A stretch of DNA of 64,000 bases, from positions 1,984,001 through 2,048,000 of the forward strand of contig NEEC01000002.1 in assembly GCA_002189035.1 (NCBI GenBank). Direction: 5' to 3'. Positions within the stretch are counted from its first letter, which is position 1; the number at the start of each line of letters is the position of its first letter. This document shows, piece after piece, positions 21,700 to 34,045 of this stretch. The stretch is from Utricularia gibba (Eukaryota; Streptophyta; Magnoliopsida; Lamiales; Lentibulariaceae). Position numbers and translations under genes: made by a program. The notes below the pieces were generated by a model that was given only the letters and a program-made list of their open reading frames with translations, did no database searches and was not told the DNA's origin.

Positions 21700-22600
21700 T
21701 CTTGCAATAAAGGAGTTGCCTCCTATGTCCGCCCGGCCCTGGCCGGATAATATGTTTTGGTTCGCCTCCGGTATCATTCCGTCGTCTCGTATGTGCACCA
21801 GCAAAGCATCCATCCCTCACGTGTTCATTCTTTAGGGGTTCCGTTGCGGATCCACCACAAGTGTTCTCTCTTTTGGCAACGCGGTTCTGTATAGCCCTCC
21901 TATGCTGCTACGTGGTTCGTGTATAAGAACTGGACATTTTCATACTTGAAAAATAATTATGCGGGTGGTATTTTACAACTTAAACCTTTAAACTTGTAAG
22001 CATTTTTGTTAGATTAAAATTCGAATTGATGATATGATAAAGATTCCAAATTGTTATTAAAATCCGAATCTGCTTTACTTTCATCACAATTTGCATGTGA
22101 GAAGTATAATTTTTATTTTCTTATTTCGCGTGGTTTTTTAAATTATTGAATGCGAAGTATATCCTAAAGAAAATATACCAAATTTGGATTATTTTAAGTG
22201 AAATTTATCATTTAAATATATTAGAAAAAAAAGATCAATCGACAATTGTGATACAGTGTCTCTCGTCATCACGTCGTATACGACGAATTCTACCAAAGTG
22301 AGGCTGAAGTCAACGTAAGGAGGTATGTGGATTGGAGTTGACTTCGACAAAGCTTGTCTTACAAAGTAATGGCGTCAGGAGTAAAGCTAACCAATTCAAC
22401 TCGACGGAATTAGGAATAAGCATAAAAAAGGAATAGTGGAATAATACGGCGCTTGACTATTCATGTATCCGGCATCGATATTTGGGGAGAAGATACGGCT
22501 GTTTAAAAAGAATGATTTATAGGGGGAGTGACAAAGACGTCATATTCGCTGTTCTATGCGCTTATTCGTTCGCTAGCGATCATTTTCAGTGGTTATGTTG
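21700..22600. other. Spacer between the epsin and SLC35F-like genes
   Basis: The first 200 bases are probably epsin 3' untranslated region. The AT-rich core is at about 21950-22230. From about 22250 composition rises and probably holds promoter and leader of the next gene, whose start is at 22777. No further gene is seen. Confidence 0.4.
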
Positions 22601-22776
22601 AGTTATCCCTTATGGGGTTAGACGACTTCTTTTTATAGCAGATTTGCAAGAAAAGTCAGATTGGAGTTTTGCTCGTTTGCTGAGAGAACTGGGTTTAGAG
22701 TATAAAGGTTCTTCTTTTGGGGGTTTCAGGGAGCTCCCACTTCAATCATTGAGCTCTGAATCATAGGGGAATAGAC

Positions 22777-25292
22777 ATGATGAATTGGAGGGGTAATTTT
22801 ACCAACAAAACTCTGGTGGGCCTTGTATTGGGGCAGATCCTATCACTTATCGTTACTTCTACTGGTTTTTCATCCTCTCAACTAGCTAAAGAAGGTTCCT
22901 ATTCTTGAATTATTAATATCTTTCAGGATAAAACCTTCTTTTAGTTCATCTTGCTTTTTTCGCATTGTTGGTTGTGTATGTTTGTTCGTCTCTGAGGTAA
23001 GGGCTCTATTTGTTATGAGTGGACTCGTGATTTCTTGTTTTGTGACTATCATTTTTAGGTTTCAACGCACCTACTTCTCAGTCTTTCTTAAATTATGGAT
23101 TGCTGGCATTGGTATATGGAAGTTGTATGCTCTATAGAAAACAAGCCCTCAAGGTCAGTTTATGAATTTTCACCACAGAACATGCTCTGAAGTGCTGTTG
23201 TTCAAATTCTTGATCCGCCTCTGGATTAAGGCGTCATGTTTCATAGTGAAATGCTTCATGCAATTATGAACATCATTTGTGCATTCCAGTCATCTTATTT
23301 CTGCTGTTTCGTAGCTTCTCAGTATAACATTTGAGTATCGAAGACTTTTTCTCCATCTTTGTCGTACGAACGTTGTATAGTTGACCTTGATTTTGTTTAA
23401 TGGGATTATTATATAGGCCTTGATATTTCGTCACCTTCCACTTGATTTTTTGTTTGCATTCAGTCATGCTCAAAATCTATTGTCAACAACTCTTGGTTTG
23501 ATTTAAATTTTTTTTCCTATGGACAAGATCCAAGCATGTAGACCTAAAATATAGTATTATCGTGTGTACGCTCTTCTTGTGATCAGGCTAAATGGTACTA
23601 CTATATTTTTTTGGGACTGGTTGATGTGGAAGCCAATTATCTTGGTAAGTTTCATACAGATGAACTGAACCTTTTTTTTTTTTAAGTAGTGAGGAAATTG
23701 TTCATAACTGCTGCCTCTTTTCAAGGATGATCTTATCTCTTCCACAAGTATTCTTTGTAGAATGGCACTGATTTCTTCATGTGCTCACTAAAAACAACTA
23801 AAATGAGCCTTTTTCCTGTCAGTGGTCAAGGCTTATCAGTATACATCAATTACAAGTGTCATGCTGCTGGATTGTTGGACTATACCTTGCGTCCTCTTCC
23901 TCACTTGGTTCTTTTTGAAGACGCAGTACAGATGGAAAAAGCTTGCTGGTGTGTTCATCTGTATTGCTGGTCTTGTGGCTGTTATATTTTCTGATGTCAG
24001 TTCTGGGGATAGAGCAAGTAAGGATCAAGTCTTACAAGTCTCTGTGACTGTTACTTGAAATATGTAACTGGTTATATCATCCCTGTAGGCGGTAGCAACC
24101 CCATTAAGGGTGACATGCTGGTGCTTGCTGGAGCTACACTTTATGGTGTCAGCAATGTTGCTGAGGTTGGTATTTTTGCTGTTGAAGCCATCTTTTTCGC
24201 AGATTTATAGAATTTCATTAAACCTGCAATGCTGAATTGGTCTTAAAAACAAAGCTTGGTTATGAGACACTGGATTCTTTTTATCCCCTTCATAGCTTTT
24301 CTCCTGTTTTCATTTTCCAATGAACAACATATTTCTGTATATTGGAGTGGACATTTCCTGTTAATCTTGCCACATAGATTCCGCTTGAATCCTTATTTTT
24401 CTATTGCCCACAGGAATTTTTTGTCAAAAGTGCTGATCGGATTGAACTGATGACATTCTTAGGCATCTTTGGTGCTGTTGTCAGTGGATGTCAAATGTAC
24501 ATGCCAGTTCTCTTTTTGCTCATTACTCAATACAAATCATTTTGTCTTGTGCTTGATCTCTGTCGTCTGTTTCTCGGGCAGCGCCATCCTCGAACGGGTT
24601 GAGCTCCGGTCCATCCATTGGTCACCTGGAGTGGTAACTCTTTCTCGCCCTTCTCACGCCTTCACTGTTCTTACTTGATACATGGTGGCTCATAATCTTT
24701 CACCAGGCACTTCCTTTTGTGGGATTTTCTCTGGCCATGTTTTTGTTCTACACGGGAGTCCCCATTCTTTTGAAGGTATCAGAATTTCGAACCTAAGACA
24801 GCAGCAGCTCAATGGTTTAACCTGTCGCTGCTCACCTCTTCCCTTCTGTGCAGATAAGTGGATCAGCCATGTTTAACCTGTCGCTGCTCACCTCCGACAT
24901 GTGGGCCGTTCTGATTCGAATCTTCGCATACCACCAAAAGGTCGTAGCAGTCTTTGATTCTGGACGATTCGCATTTGTAACGAATCCCTATTTCTGCAGG
25001 TCGACTGGCTCTACTTCGTGGCGTTTGCCACCGTCGTCGTTGGACTAGTGATTTACTCATGGTAACTGTCTATACCAGTCCTCGCATGGAAATGCACCTC
25101 CAACATGAACTTCTAACAGAGATAGCATCCTGCTGCTGCAGGGAAGACCATCAATCTGATCCTCGCGTGGCTGAGATCAGCAACGATCTGAGAGCTTCCG
25201 ATCAGGAGGTCGTCCGCTCAAGTGACGTAGAAACCGGGGGCCATGGCGGCCGCGCTCCGACTACCGCCATCGCAACTCCGACCAAACAGTGA
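22777..25292 (+). CDS. Solute carrier family 35 member F-like transporter (DUF914, drug/metabolite transporter superfamily)
   Basis: This is a multipass membrane protein of the DMT superfamily. Its substrate in plants is not established. Eleven exons: 22777-22894, 23059-23153, 23587-23644, 23823-24017, 24089-24165, 24414-24496, 24582-24633, 24707-24775, 24854-24940, 25000-25061, 25142-25292. They close in phase and give 348 residues. The order of landmarks matches the family: LVGLVLGQILSLIVTSTGF (TM1), NAPTSQSFLNYGLLALVYG, LVDVEANYLVVKAYQYTS, VMLLDCWTIPCVLFLTW, GVFICIAGLVAVIFSDV, GDMLVLAGATLYGVSNVAEE, LMTFLGIFGAVVS, MFNLSLLTSDMWAVLIRIF and VVVGLVIYS. About ten membrane segments are expected. 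The cytosolic tail is hydrophilic. There are two adjacent Met codons at the start (MMNWRG); I took the first. Confidence 0.93.
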
Positions 25293-25299
25293 ATTTGAT

Positions 25300-25780
25300 T
25301 GTACCAGGAGATACAAGAAACATTGCTTCATGAATAAGCTGAAGATCTGGAGACAGATGAGGATTTAGGGTTTTGATTTTTGAATAATCTACACATTTGG
25401 TACACAAATGTACAAATGTTATTTAAATTTTGTATTATTGTACAATCAAAAATAAAAAAATATTATTGATAAAATATATATTTATAAAATTAATATGAAA
25501 ATTTTTTATCATATGATATATACAACTTAATTAAGAATTATTGTCATTGAAAGAAACTACAATTAAGAATAAATATTTCAAATGGATGTATTTAATATCC
25601 TTTTTATTTTTTATTTATTCTTTTAAATATTGTAAAATATTAAATGCAACTTGATAGTCGAGCAAACCTACTTTGATATATTATTTTTATATGATTAATT
25701 TAGAGATTAAATATCCAACCAATTTTATTCTTTTCATTTAAAAAAACGTTTTGATAGTATTTTAGTAATGGTTTTTTATT
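25300..25780. other. AT-rich spacer before the UBX protein gene
   Basis: This is AT-rich sequence after the transporter stop codon with no gene. The UBX transcript leader probably starts near 25850. It contains a likely leader intron from GT at 25965 (TTAC/GTAAGT) to the AG at 26206-26207, directly before the ATG. Confidence 0.45.
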
Positions 25781-26207
25781 TTAAAATCTTTTACATGATT
25801 AATAGAATTATAGTAGCAGAAGAATCTGAAATTGTGAATGCGTAAACGTTAGAGAAACTGGAGACGGTGAGCAACAACGATCGATTCCATCGCGGAGGGC
25901 AATTACTGAGTGACTGGCAGGGACTTTGGAGCTTAGTTCTTGATTTCAGTGAGGAGCTATTTACGTAAGTCAGCATCTTTTTTTGTTGACTGCTCTTGTT
26001 TTTCAGTCAACCGGTCAATGATTTCGGGTATGTGATGAATCCTTTTCTTTTGCTTTTGATGTAACTGCTTAATTTTCGTCGAAGACTTTTTGGGTCAGTT
26101 TCCGGGAATTGGTTTTTGGAGGTGTTAAATTCAGGGGCTGCATTACCAATTGACGCTGGTGCTGATTGACAGTGTTGTGCATGTATTTTTTTTTAATTGT
26201 TTTGTAG

Positions 26208-29200
26208 ATGGAGCACGCCCTTTCTTCTCTTTCATATAAAGGTTCCATAGCTGAAGCAATTTCTGAGGCAAAACAGAACAAGAAACTTTTTGTTGTCTAT
26301 ATCTCAGGTGCAGTACTAGCCCCATGTGCTGGCAGCTTATGCATTTCAAAAAGAAAAATATATAAAATCCGATAAGGAAAACTCGCATGCTTTTCATGAA
26401 AACAGGCACAAAAACTGTACAGAAAGCTTCTGCCCAGATATCTCTCTATTATGTGGTGTATTCCACCACTTGTGAAAATATTGCCCCCAACAAAAATGAA
26501 CATAGTTAAAATGCCTACGTTAGCTAGTTGGTTCTGCGCTTTTGATTGTGCATGATTTTGAAGTTGCGCCTGAGTAACCTTGCATGATATTCCATGAATA
26601 TGTAGTTTGAAATGTTCGTGGATTCGAGTCCGCTGGCTAATAATGATGTAAAAAGATTTTCAGTCTCTTCTTTGACATTTCCTTTATGTGTCTTTGGGGG
26701 TTTTATAATTCTTACACTGCTCCTTTTCTTCATAGGTGATAATCTTGAGTCCAAAAGTTTGGAATCTACATGGCTTGATCCCACTGTATGTGTAGCCTTC
26801 TTGATTTCATGGAATGCAATTATTCGTGTTTTCTAGTTTCTCTATATTCATGATTTTAATAACTAAATACTGCTCCAGGTATCTGAGACATTGTCGAAAT
26901 ATTGCATTTTGCTTCACATTTTGGAAGGCAGTCCTGAAGCAAGGAGCTTCTCTGAAATATGTATCCTTTCTTTTAGGCATTCAGGACCGTTACGAATGAT
27001 CAATCCATAAGTGAATGACAATTTTTTTCCTTATATCAAACTCCAGATCCTCAACAATCTATCCCTTGTATAACAGTTGTTGGGTATAATGGAGCGCTGC
27101 TTTGGAAAAATGGTATTCCTGCCGTAAACATGCATTCAAGTTTTTCACTGTTTGAGATGCATTATTCTCCTTTTCCATTTTAATAGAGGGCCTTGTCGGT
27201 GCTGATGTTCTTGCCTCTAGTCTTGAGAAGGCATGGCTGAATATTCATTTTCAGGTGAGTTGTCCTGTTATTTAGATTATAGAGCTTATCCTTTTAATTG
27301 TATTCTGTAGCATCCTGGTGTCTTGTTTGGATATTTTCCATTAATATATTTCATTCAATATCGCAACTCTCTGTACCATTTGTTCTGATTATCTCTTTCT
27401 ACTTTCGCTTATGATGCTCGTATCTGTATTCAGGAAACTACTGCAGCTTTCTTGACAGCTGCACTCTCATCAAGAGAGCAACTTAGTGGTGGAATTTCGA
27501 GACCTTCTCCATCTGGACAGGTTAATCCAGAGCTACATTCAGCAACGGGTGATCATGACGTTTCTCTGGATGCGGCAAATTTAGTCCATTTGGAGACAGA
27601 TAAGAATGATTCCCATGAAGCAAATAAGGTTGCTGAAGTATTTTGTTTTGTTTTTTTAATACCAAATGATTTTTCTGTTAGCTAATTCCAGCCAGTATCC
27701 TGTGCACAGGATATAGCTTCCAAGCAGGATGGAGGAGCTTCCTCCAAGCTGCATTCTGCAAGCATGTTGAATGATGGTGAATTAGATGATGGCTCTGCAT
27801 CTGTAGTTGAAACTGGAGACACAATGGGGGATTCATTAGTGAAAGGTAAAAATGATTTTGAATTAAGATCTCCTGATCCAAGACGTTTACCTAGCATAAG
27901 TGAGGTTTCTTTGAAGAACTCCAATGCTGCTACTTTGGTAGCGTCTTTCAACACTGATGATGATGTGAGAGATAAAAATGAAGTTACTGAGATGATTGTG
28001 GAAACTTCTTGCGTTGTTCCAAGTGGCAATATGGAGAATACGATTGAAGATAATAGATCTGCAGACTCTGGTTCTTCTGTCACGAACTCAAGTGTTGTTT
28101 TCCTCAATATTAGACTGCCTAGTGGTTCTAGCTCTCAAGCCCAGTTTTCAGTGAATGACACCTTGAGAATGGTCAAAGATTATGTAAGCAAAAATGAAGG
28201 AAGGGATGTTGGTTCTTTGGATATAGCCATTCCCTACCCTCGTAAGGTTTTCGATGATCAAGGTACATTTTATTTGTCAATGCTTACATGTAGTATGGAT
28301 TTTATATGTTCTTGTAGTTTTATGGATCATTTGCAAATAAATCTCCATCGCTCCCAGAGATGAACATTAGGCTTGCCTCATTTTTTTTTCTCCAGAGTAA
28401 TTAAGTAATTCTGTATCAATCTAGAAACTTGGAAAGGCCGTTGTTATGTGTATAATTCAGCTCACCTCGAACACGTATTGGGGTATATTATTGTCATCTT
28501 CATGTTTTTAACTTCACAAAATTGTCCGAAATATACATTCAGTCCCATGTTTTAATTGGTATCTTCATGTTCCTAACTCCTAGAATTTCTTCAGATTTGG
28601 ATAGAACGTTATCTGAACTTGGTTTCTTCAGTAGACAAGCATTGATCTTGGTTCATCGTAATACTAGTCCACACTCTGCTGGAGGACCTTTACAACGTCA
28701 AAATTACTCTGTAAATGATGCTGATGCTTCAATTCCAACGGAGGGATACTGGGCCTCACTGCGAAGGATATTTTCATATGTCAACCCTTTCTCATATCTT
28801 ACCCGATACTCAAGTTCACAAAGTGTCCCGCAAGGGTTCGAAAATAGAAGGCAGACTGGTGAGTTCTCTGTATTTAAAACTACCTCCATAGCCCAGGTTT
28901 TTCAATGCAGATGTCCAAGGTAGTTTTTTTGACCGTAGGCAAATGGTTTACACACAAGTGGATTTTGGAGTGTTACCTATTGCAAATGCTTGTTATGAAC
29001 TAGGACTCGGATGTTGACTCAAGATGTTTGATATTGCTCTACAACTGACCAGCAACCTCGGTTTCCCCTGACGCAGGATCGAGTCCTCAAACCGGTGGTG
29101 ATGGAGGTGCGCCACCACCATTCAGCCCATCTCAGCCACCTCGCCCATCTGTGACCAGACAGCTGCCTTCTCGTTTCGGGGCCAACATCCACACTTTGAA

Positions 29201-29294
29201 TCATGAAGGTGAAAATGATCACTCCAGTGACAGGAACACATTCTGGAATGGGAACTCAACTGAGTTTGGAGGCGATGACGATGATGGTAAATGA
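26208..29294 (+). CDS. PUX11: Plant UBX domain-containing protein, PUX11 type
   Basis: PUX proteins recruit the AAA-ATPase CDC48/p97 to substrates through the UBX domain. Nine exons: 26208-26307, 26736-26785, 26879-26960, 27047-27112, 27187-27254, 27434-27628, 27710-28262, 28595-28858, 29077-29294. They close in phase and give 531 residues. The N-terminal third is thioredoxin-like (KKLFVVYISGDNLESKSLES, VSETLSKYCILLHI, IPCITVVGYNGALLWKNEGL). The middle is Ser/Asp-rich and low in complexity. The UBX domain runs from about residue 315 to 395 (VVFLNIRLPSGSSSQAQFSV, LRMVKDYVS, RTLSELGFFSRQALILVHR). The tail is Pro/Ser-rich and ends with a short acidic run. This order (thioredoxin-like, linker, UBX) fits the PUX11 type. 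The start codon follows directly on a splice acceptor. Assignment to PUX11 rather than another PUX rests on the N-terminal match. Confidence 0.92.
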
Positions 29295-29519
29295 TATACC
29301 CCAAGTAACTTACTGAAGAAGAGCCCTGCTCTTCCTACACCATGGAAACCACTCGGTTTCTTTGCTTCCTTGTGGCTACTGAACTCTTATAGCAAAAACA
29401 CTCAAGATGGGATGTGCTACTGTGCTGTACAAACGATAATGTGCCATGGGATGTGTTGTTTCGTGCATCGCTGAATCTTCTATGGTAGGCACTTGAATGG
29501 CATAGGCTCTGCTAGAAGG

Positions 29520-30080
29520 TGTTTCAAAAGGATCTTGTTATTAAATACGAATTATTTTTGTGTTTAATAATTTTAAAACATTTTTATTTTAAAAAAAATT
29601 GTAAATTTTGAGTTTCTATTTTTTCAATAACATTTTCAAAATATGATCTGTTAAAAATTATATGAAACGCAACTATATTTCTACTTAAACACAAAAATAG
29701 ATGGAATTAAATTTTTATTTAAAAATTCAAAACCTGTTAATTAAAAGAAATATTAATTTGTATTTATTATTTAATTATAAATATAGTTTTCTTCATGTTC
29801 AAATGTTTTACAAAACTATACATTTTTTGAATTTAAAAAATTTAATCATTAGTAAAAAAATCATTATATTATTTTGAATATTTTCTAGAAATAAAGAGTT
29901 TAATTTTAAAATTGAAACAAAGAAGAATTCATAAGTGAATATTTTTGTTGGGTTTTATTTTCATATATATAGATATATATTAATTGAATGAATGTGTTGC
30001 ATTTATTATGGAATTTTTTCGCACCTTGGGGGTTCAGGCAACCAGGTAATTTTTATTTTATTTTACAAAATGAAAAAAAT
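29520..30080. other. AT-rich spacer between PUX11 and PTI1
   Basis: This is strongly AT-rich with short repeats and no gene. The PTI1 transcript appears to start downstream of about 30100, with one or more leader introns before the ATG at 30888. Confidence 0.4.
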
Positions 30081-30887
30081 TGAATTATAAAATAACGCCA
30101 TTGGAAAGTGGGTTTTGGTGACGTTGAGATCTCACCAAGATAACGCCTTGTGTTGAATGGTAATCTCTTTTCCCTTTGTCATTCCGTGTTTCAACATTCG
30201 CCAGCAGCAGCAACGAACAGAAGGTATTTGTAGAGATCACGCCTGCCCCCTCTGTCTCTTTCTCCTTACTTGCTTTGTAGTATTTGAGCTGCACACACTT
30301 ATTAACATAATTGTGTCAGCAGGGCTGGCGTTTTCTAAATCTTTAGACATTGAAGCAAACCCGGAGAATTAAAGGTGAAGAATTGGAGAAACCCCATGTT
30401 TTTTTCCCGATTTTTTGTATTGTTTATGACGGTTTATTTGCCAATAATTGCTAGTGTTTTGTGATCTGATTGTGGTGGGTGTCTTTCAATTATTTTGGTA
30501 ATCCCTACTTTGGGTATTGGATCTGTGCTGTTTGGATCTATCCTATTCTTCTATTTGTTTTATGGGAATCGGAATGGAGGCTCGTCGTGGTTTTGAGGTT
30601 GGCCATTAATTGATGTGGTCAAATGAGTTTGGTTGAAGGTGATTATTTCACCATTATATCTCAAAATGAAGTTTTCGTATTTGCTTTGGAGCCTGTGAGG
30701 AGCGAAATTGTTTTGAAATTTCTTCTTTCTTAATCTGCTCAAATCGTATATTTCTTTCACTTTTTTTATTATAAATTGTGGTGCTAGATTTCTTCACTGA
30801 ATTCAACTTCTTGTAATACACTCAGGAAGTTGCTCCCCGACAAATAGGGGGTGCTAAGGACTATTTTCATTTGATATAGTGAAAAGG

Positions 30888-33045
30888 ATGCGTAAGTTTC
30901 TGTGCTGCTGTTGCAACTGTCAAGTAGAGGAATCGTACCCACATGATGAAGATTATCATCTCAAAAGCCATGGGTATAATGCTGATGGTATGTAGCTGTA
31001 TTGAAGTTTCATGCTTGCACGATGTGCTTCTTTGGGCATATTTTCTTTTGATTGATGTATACCTTGTGTTGGCTGATCGATTCAATGCAAGAAACTTGGT
31101 GAAGTTTCCTTTTTAAAAAATCGCCCTGATAATGAATTTTAAATTGTTTTATTCATGAAAAAAAATAGTTGAAAACTCTCTCTAGATTGAATTGGATTTC
31201 ATAGCTGCAGCGTTTTATAGACTTGCAAAGATGACTTTGATTTAGCTGATTAACTGTGATATATGAATACAGGTAGCATGCTGCTACTGTTTTCAGCCTG
31301 ACTTTCATTATGCATATGAAGAAGTGGGACCACTTGAATTTTTAGAATTTTAAATGATTTCTGTCTACCACAATCGTGTGCTTCATCTCAAGGTACTTCT
31401 GTGTTCCAAAATCAGGGAATCAAAAGGGATCAAAAGCTTCACTTCCCATGAAAGCTGATGCTCAAACTGCAGTCCCTCCTATAGAGGTAACTGCTCTGTC
31501 TATTGAGGAGCTAAAAGAGAAAACCGACAATTTTGGTTCAAAAGCCTTAATTGGTGAAGGGTCATATGGGCGAGTGTACTTTGCACAACTAGAGAATGGC
31601 AAAGAAGTAGCCATTAAAAAACTTGATGTTTCATCTGAGCCTGACACAAATACACAGTTTTTGACCCAGGTAGAAGAGCGTTCTTTAATTTCGTCCTAGA
31701 TATTGTTTGCCGTCATGTTTTCTGCAAACCTGAAACATTGTATTGTCCTGATGTTTTATATAGGTTTCAATGGTCTCAAGATTGAGGCATGAAAATCTTG
31801 TTGAATTGCTTGGATACTGTGTGGATGGCAATATTCGTGTTTTGGCTTATGAGTTTGCAACCATGGGGTCTCTGCATGATATTCTGCATGGTATGTAGTA
31901 AGTATTAGTTGTGATTTTCAAATATTTCTTCAAGGCTTACAATATGTCTTTAAAAGGTAGGAAAGGAGTTCAAGGAGCACAGCCAGGACCTGTACTTGAC
32001 TGGATGCAACGGGTTAGGATTGCTGTTGATGCAGCAAGAGGCCTCGAATATTTGCACGAGAAGGTTCAGCCTTCGATAATCCATAGGGATATCAGATCTA
32101 GCAATGTACTTCTATTTGAGGACTACAAAGCCAAGGTTGCAGATTTTAATATTTCCAATCAGGCTCCTGATATGGCTGCTCGTCTTCATTCTACCAGAGT
32201 TTTAGGAACTTTCGGCTATCACGCACCAGAGTAATTTCTCCAAATATTATATTTCTCAATTTGAATTACACTCTGAAGGGTCTTTGTTATATGAAATAGG
32301 ATTACCCGCTGACAGGATAAGTAATTGGAATCCTCATTTATTTTAATGTCCTGCTGTTGAATGTGACCTTATTTCTATTCAAGGACTACACAAAGAAATT
32401 CATGCTTCTTTTTTTTTTCTTTTGCTCGAGCAAATTCTTGTTAACGCTTTCGAGTTCCCTTGACATGGATGAATGTTCTTCCAGTATTTATTCACATTTT
32501 TGTTCCACAGGTATGCAATGACAGGACAGCTGACTCAGAAGAGTGATGTTTATAGTTTTGGGGTCGTTTTGCTTGAGCTTCTAACTGGACGCAAGCCGGT
32601 CGATCACACCATGCCTCGCGGACAGCAAAGTCTAGTGACCTGGGTGAGAACATTTTGGTTTCTTTTGTATGCATCCTCTCTCTGGTTTCTTTTTTGTTGA
32701 TGCAAGGAAAATTTTTTCAACAAGTTTATACCTTTCATTGTATTAGGCCACTCCACGGCTGAGTGAGGACAAGGTGAAGCAATGTGTTGATCCAAAGCTC
32801 AAGGGAGAGTATCCACCTAGAGGGGTTGCCAAGGTTGGCTTTCTTTCTCAACCCCACATCTCATGAAAGAAAAGGGAAAACTCTGCTCATCTCCAAGCAT
32901 CCTTCCTCCATCTCTAATTTTGCAGCTGGCTGCAGTCGCGGCATTATGCGTACAATATGAATCCGAGTTCCGCCCAAACATGAGCATCGTCGTGAAGGCT
33001 CTGCAGCCTCTGCTGAGGCCAACTGCACCTGCCCCAGAGGCATAG
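30888..33045 (+). CDS. PTI1: PTI1-like serine/threonine protein kinase (receptor-like cytoplasmic kinase)
   Basis: PTI1-like kinases sit at the plasma membrane downstream of Pto or OXI1-type AGC kinases in defence and oxidative signalling. Seven exons: 30888-30987, 31416-31669, 31764-31890, 31957-32230, 32511-32643, 32747-32833, 32926-33045. They close in phase and give 364 residues. The N-terminus, [12 protein letters not shown], has a Cys cluster typical for palmitoylation. Kinase motifs in order: [11 protein letters not shown], the ATP lysine Lys101 in [69 protein letters not shown], and a C-terminal [16 protein letters not shown]. The DFG motif reads DFN. From memory of the family, PTI1-like proteins often have DFN or DFD here, so it need not mean loss of activity. 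No extracellular or membrane-spanning part is present. Confidence 0.96.
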
Positions 33046-33399
33046 AATCCATGAGGGATGGATACTGGTCTGATTCTGCAGGTATACACACTGCACTGGT
33101 ATGCAATGACTGGAGCTCATGGTTACTGGTTTGCTTTGTTGGTATTTTTTTTGTGGGTTGCAGCCATAAGTCGTCTGTATTGGTGTGTTTCTATGCATTC
33201 TCTATGGTTCTGTGGGTTGATATGTCTGCGTGTGTTGTGCTGCTGCTGCGTACCTTGACACCACTTCGGTGCTTTAGACAGGTCTCTAGTCTCCACTCTC
33301 CACTGATTGATTTATTGGAATTCTGTCTTCGATTTACCAGTGGAATGAATTACTCTATGCATATTTGGAAAGCCATTGGTGACCAGTGTATTTGAATTC

Positions 33400-33930
33400 A
33401 TTATTTTAAAAACCATTGATTCTATGTCATAATTAAAAATGTTCTAAGTATTGGTTAAAAAAATCATAATTGAATCTTTTTGGGTTTTAAATAACTCAAG
33501 TTTTGTTTGATATGAAAATATAAGATTGATTTATAATAGGTTTAATGAAATTATGTTGTTTGGTATATAAGTATCATTATATTAATATGGATATATGTAT
33601 ACTTAGGAGGATATCTAAGTATTTTTATGTTTATATTCTGAATTTGTCTAAACTTAAATAATTTAAATTCGTGAAAATTTAAATTAACTAACTAAACAAA
33701 GCTTCAGTATCTCGAATTGTTAAAAGAATTATGTAATTAAATTGTAATTTTTAAAACATAAATATCATTTTTAAAAGTAATTCATAATTTTTTTGATCAT
33801 TTAAAATACTGTTCTAAAACGGGTTTGACAGTTGCATCATAAAAAGAAATAAAATAAACGCTGGTTGATCATTTAAATAGGTTTTAAAATATATTTTTAA
33901 TTGTAAAATTGTTTACTTAATTGATCGGTT
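33400..33930. other. AT-rich spacer between PTI1 and CHR18
   Basis: This is AT-rich with no gene. Sequence from about 33940 stays open in frame with CHR18 upstream of its ATG at 34046 and is probably leader. Confidence 0.4.
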
Positions 33931-34045
33931 AACCCGGTTGGGGTCCCGTCCCATTCCGGGTTTATACCGACCACATTCGGCTTCAAACGCCGGATTTTCC
34001 CGCTGGAATCAGGAGAAGGTGATCGGTAGGGCAAAACGTGGAGAG

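Noticed and set aside
22719-22755. Sequence GGGAGCTCCCACTTCAATC in the SLC35F-like leader resembling a miR159 target or mimic
   Set aside because: It has a two-base bulge and mismatches at all four bases facing the miRNA 5' end, so pairing with the seed would fail. Probably chance.
33096-33112. Match GGTATGCAATGAC between the PTI1 3' region and a PTI1 exon start at 32510
   Set aside because: The match is only 13 bases with no extension; chance is likely.
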